From Stakelama flava (GTDB lineage Bacteria > Pseudomonadota > Alphaproteobacteria > Sphingomonadales > Sphingomonadaceae), in NCBI RefSeq assembly GCF_019351405.1, contig NZ_JAHWZX010000018.1, forward strand, positions 1 to 42,162: 42,162 nucleotides of DNA. The letters run 5' to 3'. Shown piece after piece: positions 41,938 through 42,162 of this stretch. Position 1 is the stretch's first letter. Every line of letters starts with the position of its first letter. Under the pieces are notes generated by a model. It was not told where the DNA came from and searched no databases. It was given only the letters and a program-made list of their open reading frames with translations. The translations under genes and the position numbers were made by a program.

Positions 41938-42162
41938 TTACAGTTGCAATTTGGTTGTGAGGTGAGCCGGTTTTGCTGCGGCTTGATGAACTCGCCTCCA
42001 GCATGACCAGGCGATGTTGCAGGCAGGCTCGATCCGGCGTTGAGCGAGTTTGACGGCGATGCGCCGGACCTCCTGAACGGACCAGCGGATCAACTCCTGA
42101 TGGCGGGCATCTTCGGTCTTTTTGGGGGCGTGGTGTTGTTGGCGCGGTATCGGACTACAGCC
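41938..42162 (-). CDS. IS transposase, C-terminal part only (IS701/IS4-like), runs off right edge
   Basis: The minus strand is open from the edge to a TAA at 41938-41940. The visible 74 residues end in RWSVQEVRRIAVKLAQRRIE, then PACNIAWSCWRRVHQAAAKP and AHLTTKLQL. This 'W-S-x-W-R-R-x-H-Q-A' tail is typical of IS701-like DDE transposases. The catalytic part lies outside the window. The element end should fall in the 28 bp between its stop and the AAHS carrier stop, or just past it. Confidence 0.75.
   Translation of the reverse strand, partial: GCSPIPRQQHHAPKKTEDARHQELIRWSVQEVRRIAVKLAQRRIEPACNIAWSCWRRVHQAAAKPAHLTTKLQL

Overview
The window looks like chromosome or megaplasmid DNA of a sphingomonad-type alphaproteobacterium (Sphingomonas/Sphingobium/Novosphingobium relatives). 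The basis is the high GC with strong GC3 bias, a relaxase start that resembles the sphingomonad RlxS type, a large TonB-dependent receptor, and catabolic enzymes whose closest known relatives are the Lig/Des proteins of Sphingobium SYK-6. This placement is inferred from gene content; no rRNA or tRNA gene was seen.

Layout. (1) Positions 1-5600 are the end of a mobile element: a relaxase start leaving the left edge, a small unknown gene, an MNT-HEPN protein, a sigma-region-4-like small protein, a large ParB-type protein and a frameshifted IS110 transposase followed by two copies of a 100-bp repeat. (2) Positions 5889-10520 hold a divergent pair that looks like an undescribed defence locus: a PD-(D/E)XK-type protein and a 953-residue protein combining a DUF4297/Cap4-like nuclease region, a STAND NTPase, a helical sensor region and a C-terminal SEC-C zinc motif. 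(3) Positions 10840-20376 are a nine-gene co-directional catabolic operon on the minus strand: siderophore-interacting-type flavin reductase, two Pht5-type proteins, a ThDP decarboxylase, an HpcH/HpaI aldolase, a LigB-superfamily ring-cleavage dioxygenase, an MFS carrier, and LigI-like and LigJ-like amidohydrolases. It is faced by a LysR regulator with two N-terminal HTH domains, then a dienelactone hydrolase and a DHA2 exporter. (4) Positions 24449-25477 are a scar of a double-frameshifted pseudogene and broken IS5 and IS3 copies, one of which truncates a small gene. (5) Positions 25886-32924 hold a cytoplasmic beta-propeller protein, a TonB receptor, an exported metallo-beta-lactamase-fold hydrolase and a LysR regulator. 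(6) Positions 33175-41909 are an O-demethylation and one-carbon block: a LigM/DesA-type tetrahydrofolate-dependent demethylase, metF-purU-folD, a VanA-type Rieske oxygenase, a FolB-like enzyme, a GST/glutaredoxin-like protein, a lactonase and an AAHS aromatic acid carrier. The right edge cuts an IS transposase.

How it could work together (inference): methoxylated aromatic acids enter through the TonB receptor and the MFS carriers and are demethylated by the LigM-type or Rieske enzyme. The methyl group moves through folate via MetF, FolD and PurU to formate. The catechol-type ring is opened by the LigB-type dioxygenase, and the products pass through LigI-like hydrolysis, LigJ-like hydration and an HpaI-type aldolase to pyruvate and oxaloacetate. 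The ThDP decarboxylase and the two Pht5-type proteins do not fit the textbook 4,5-cleavage route and suggest an additional carboxylated substrate.
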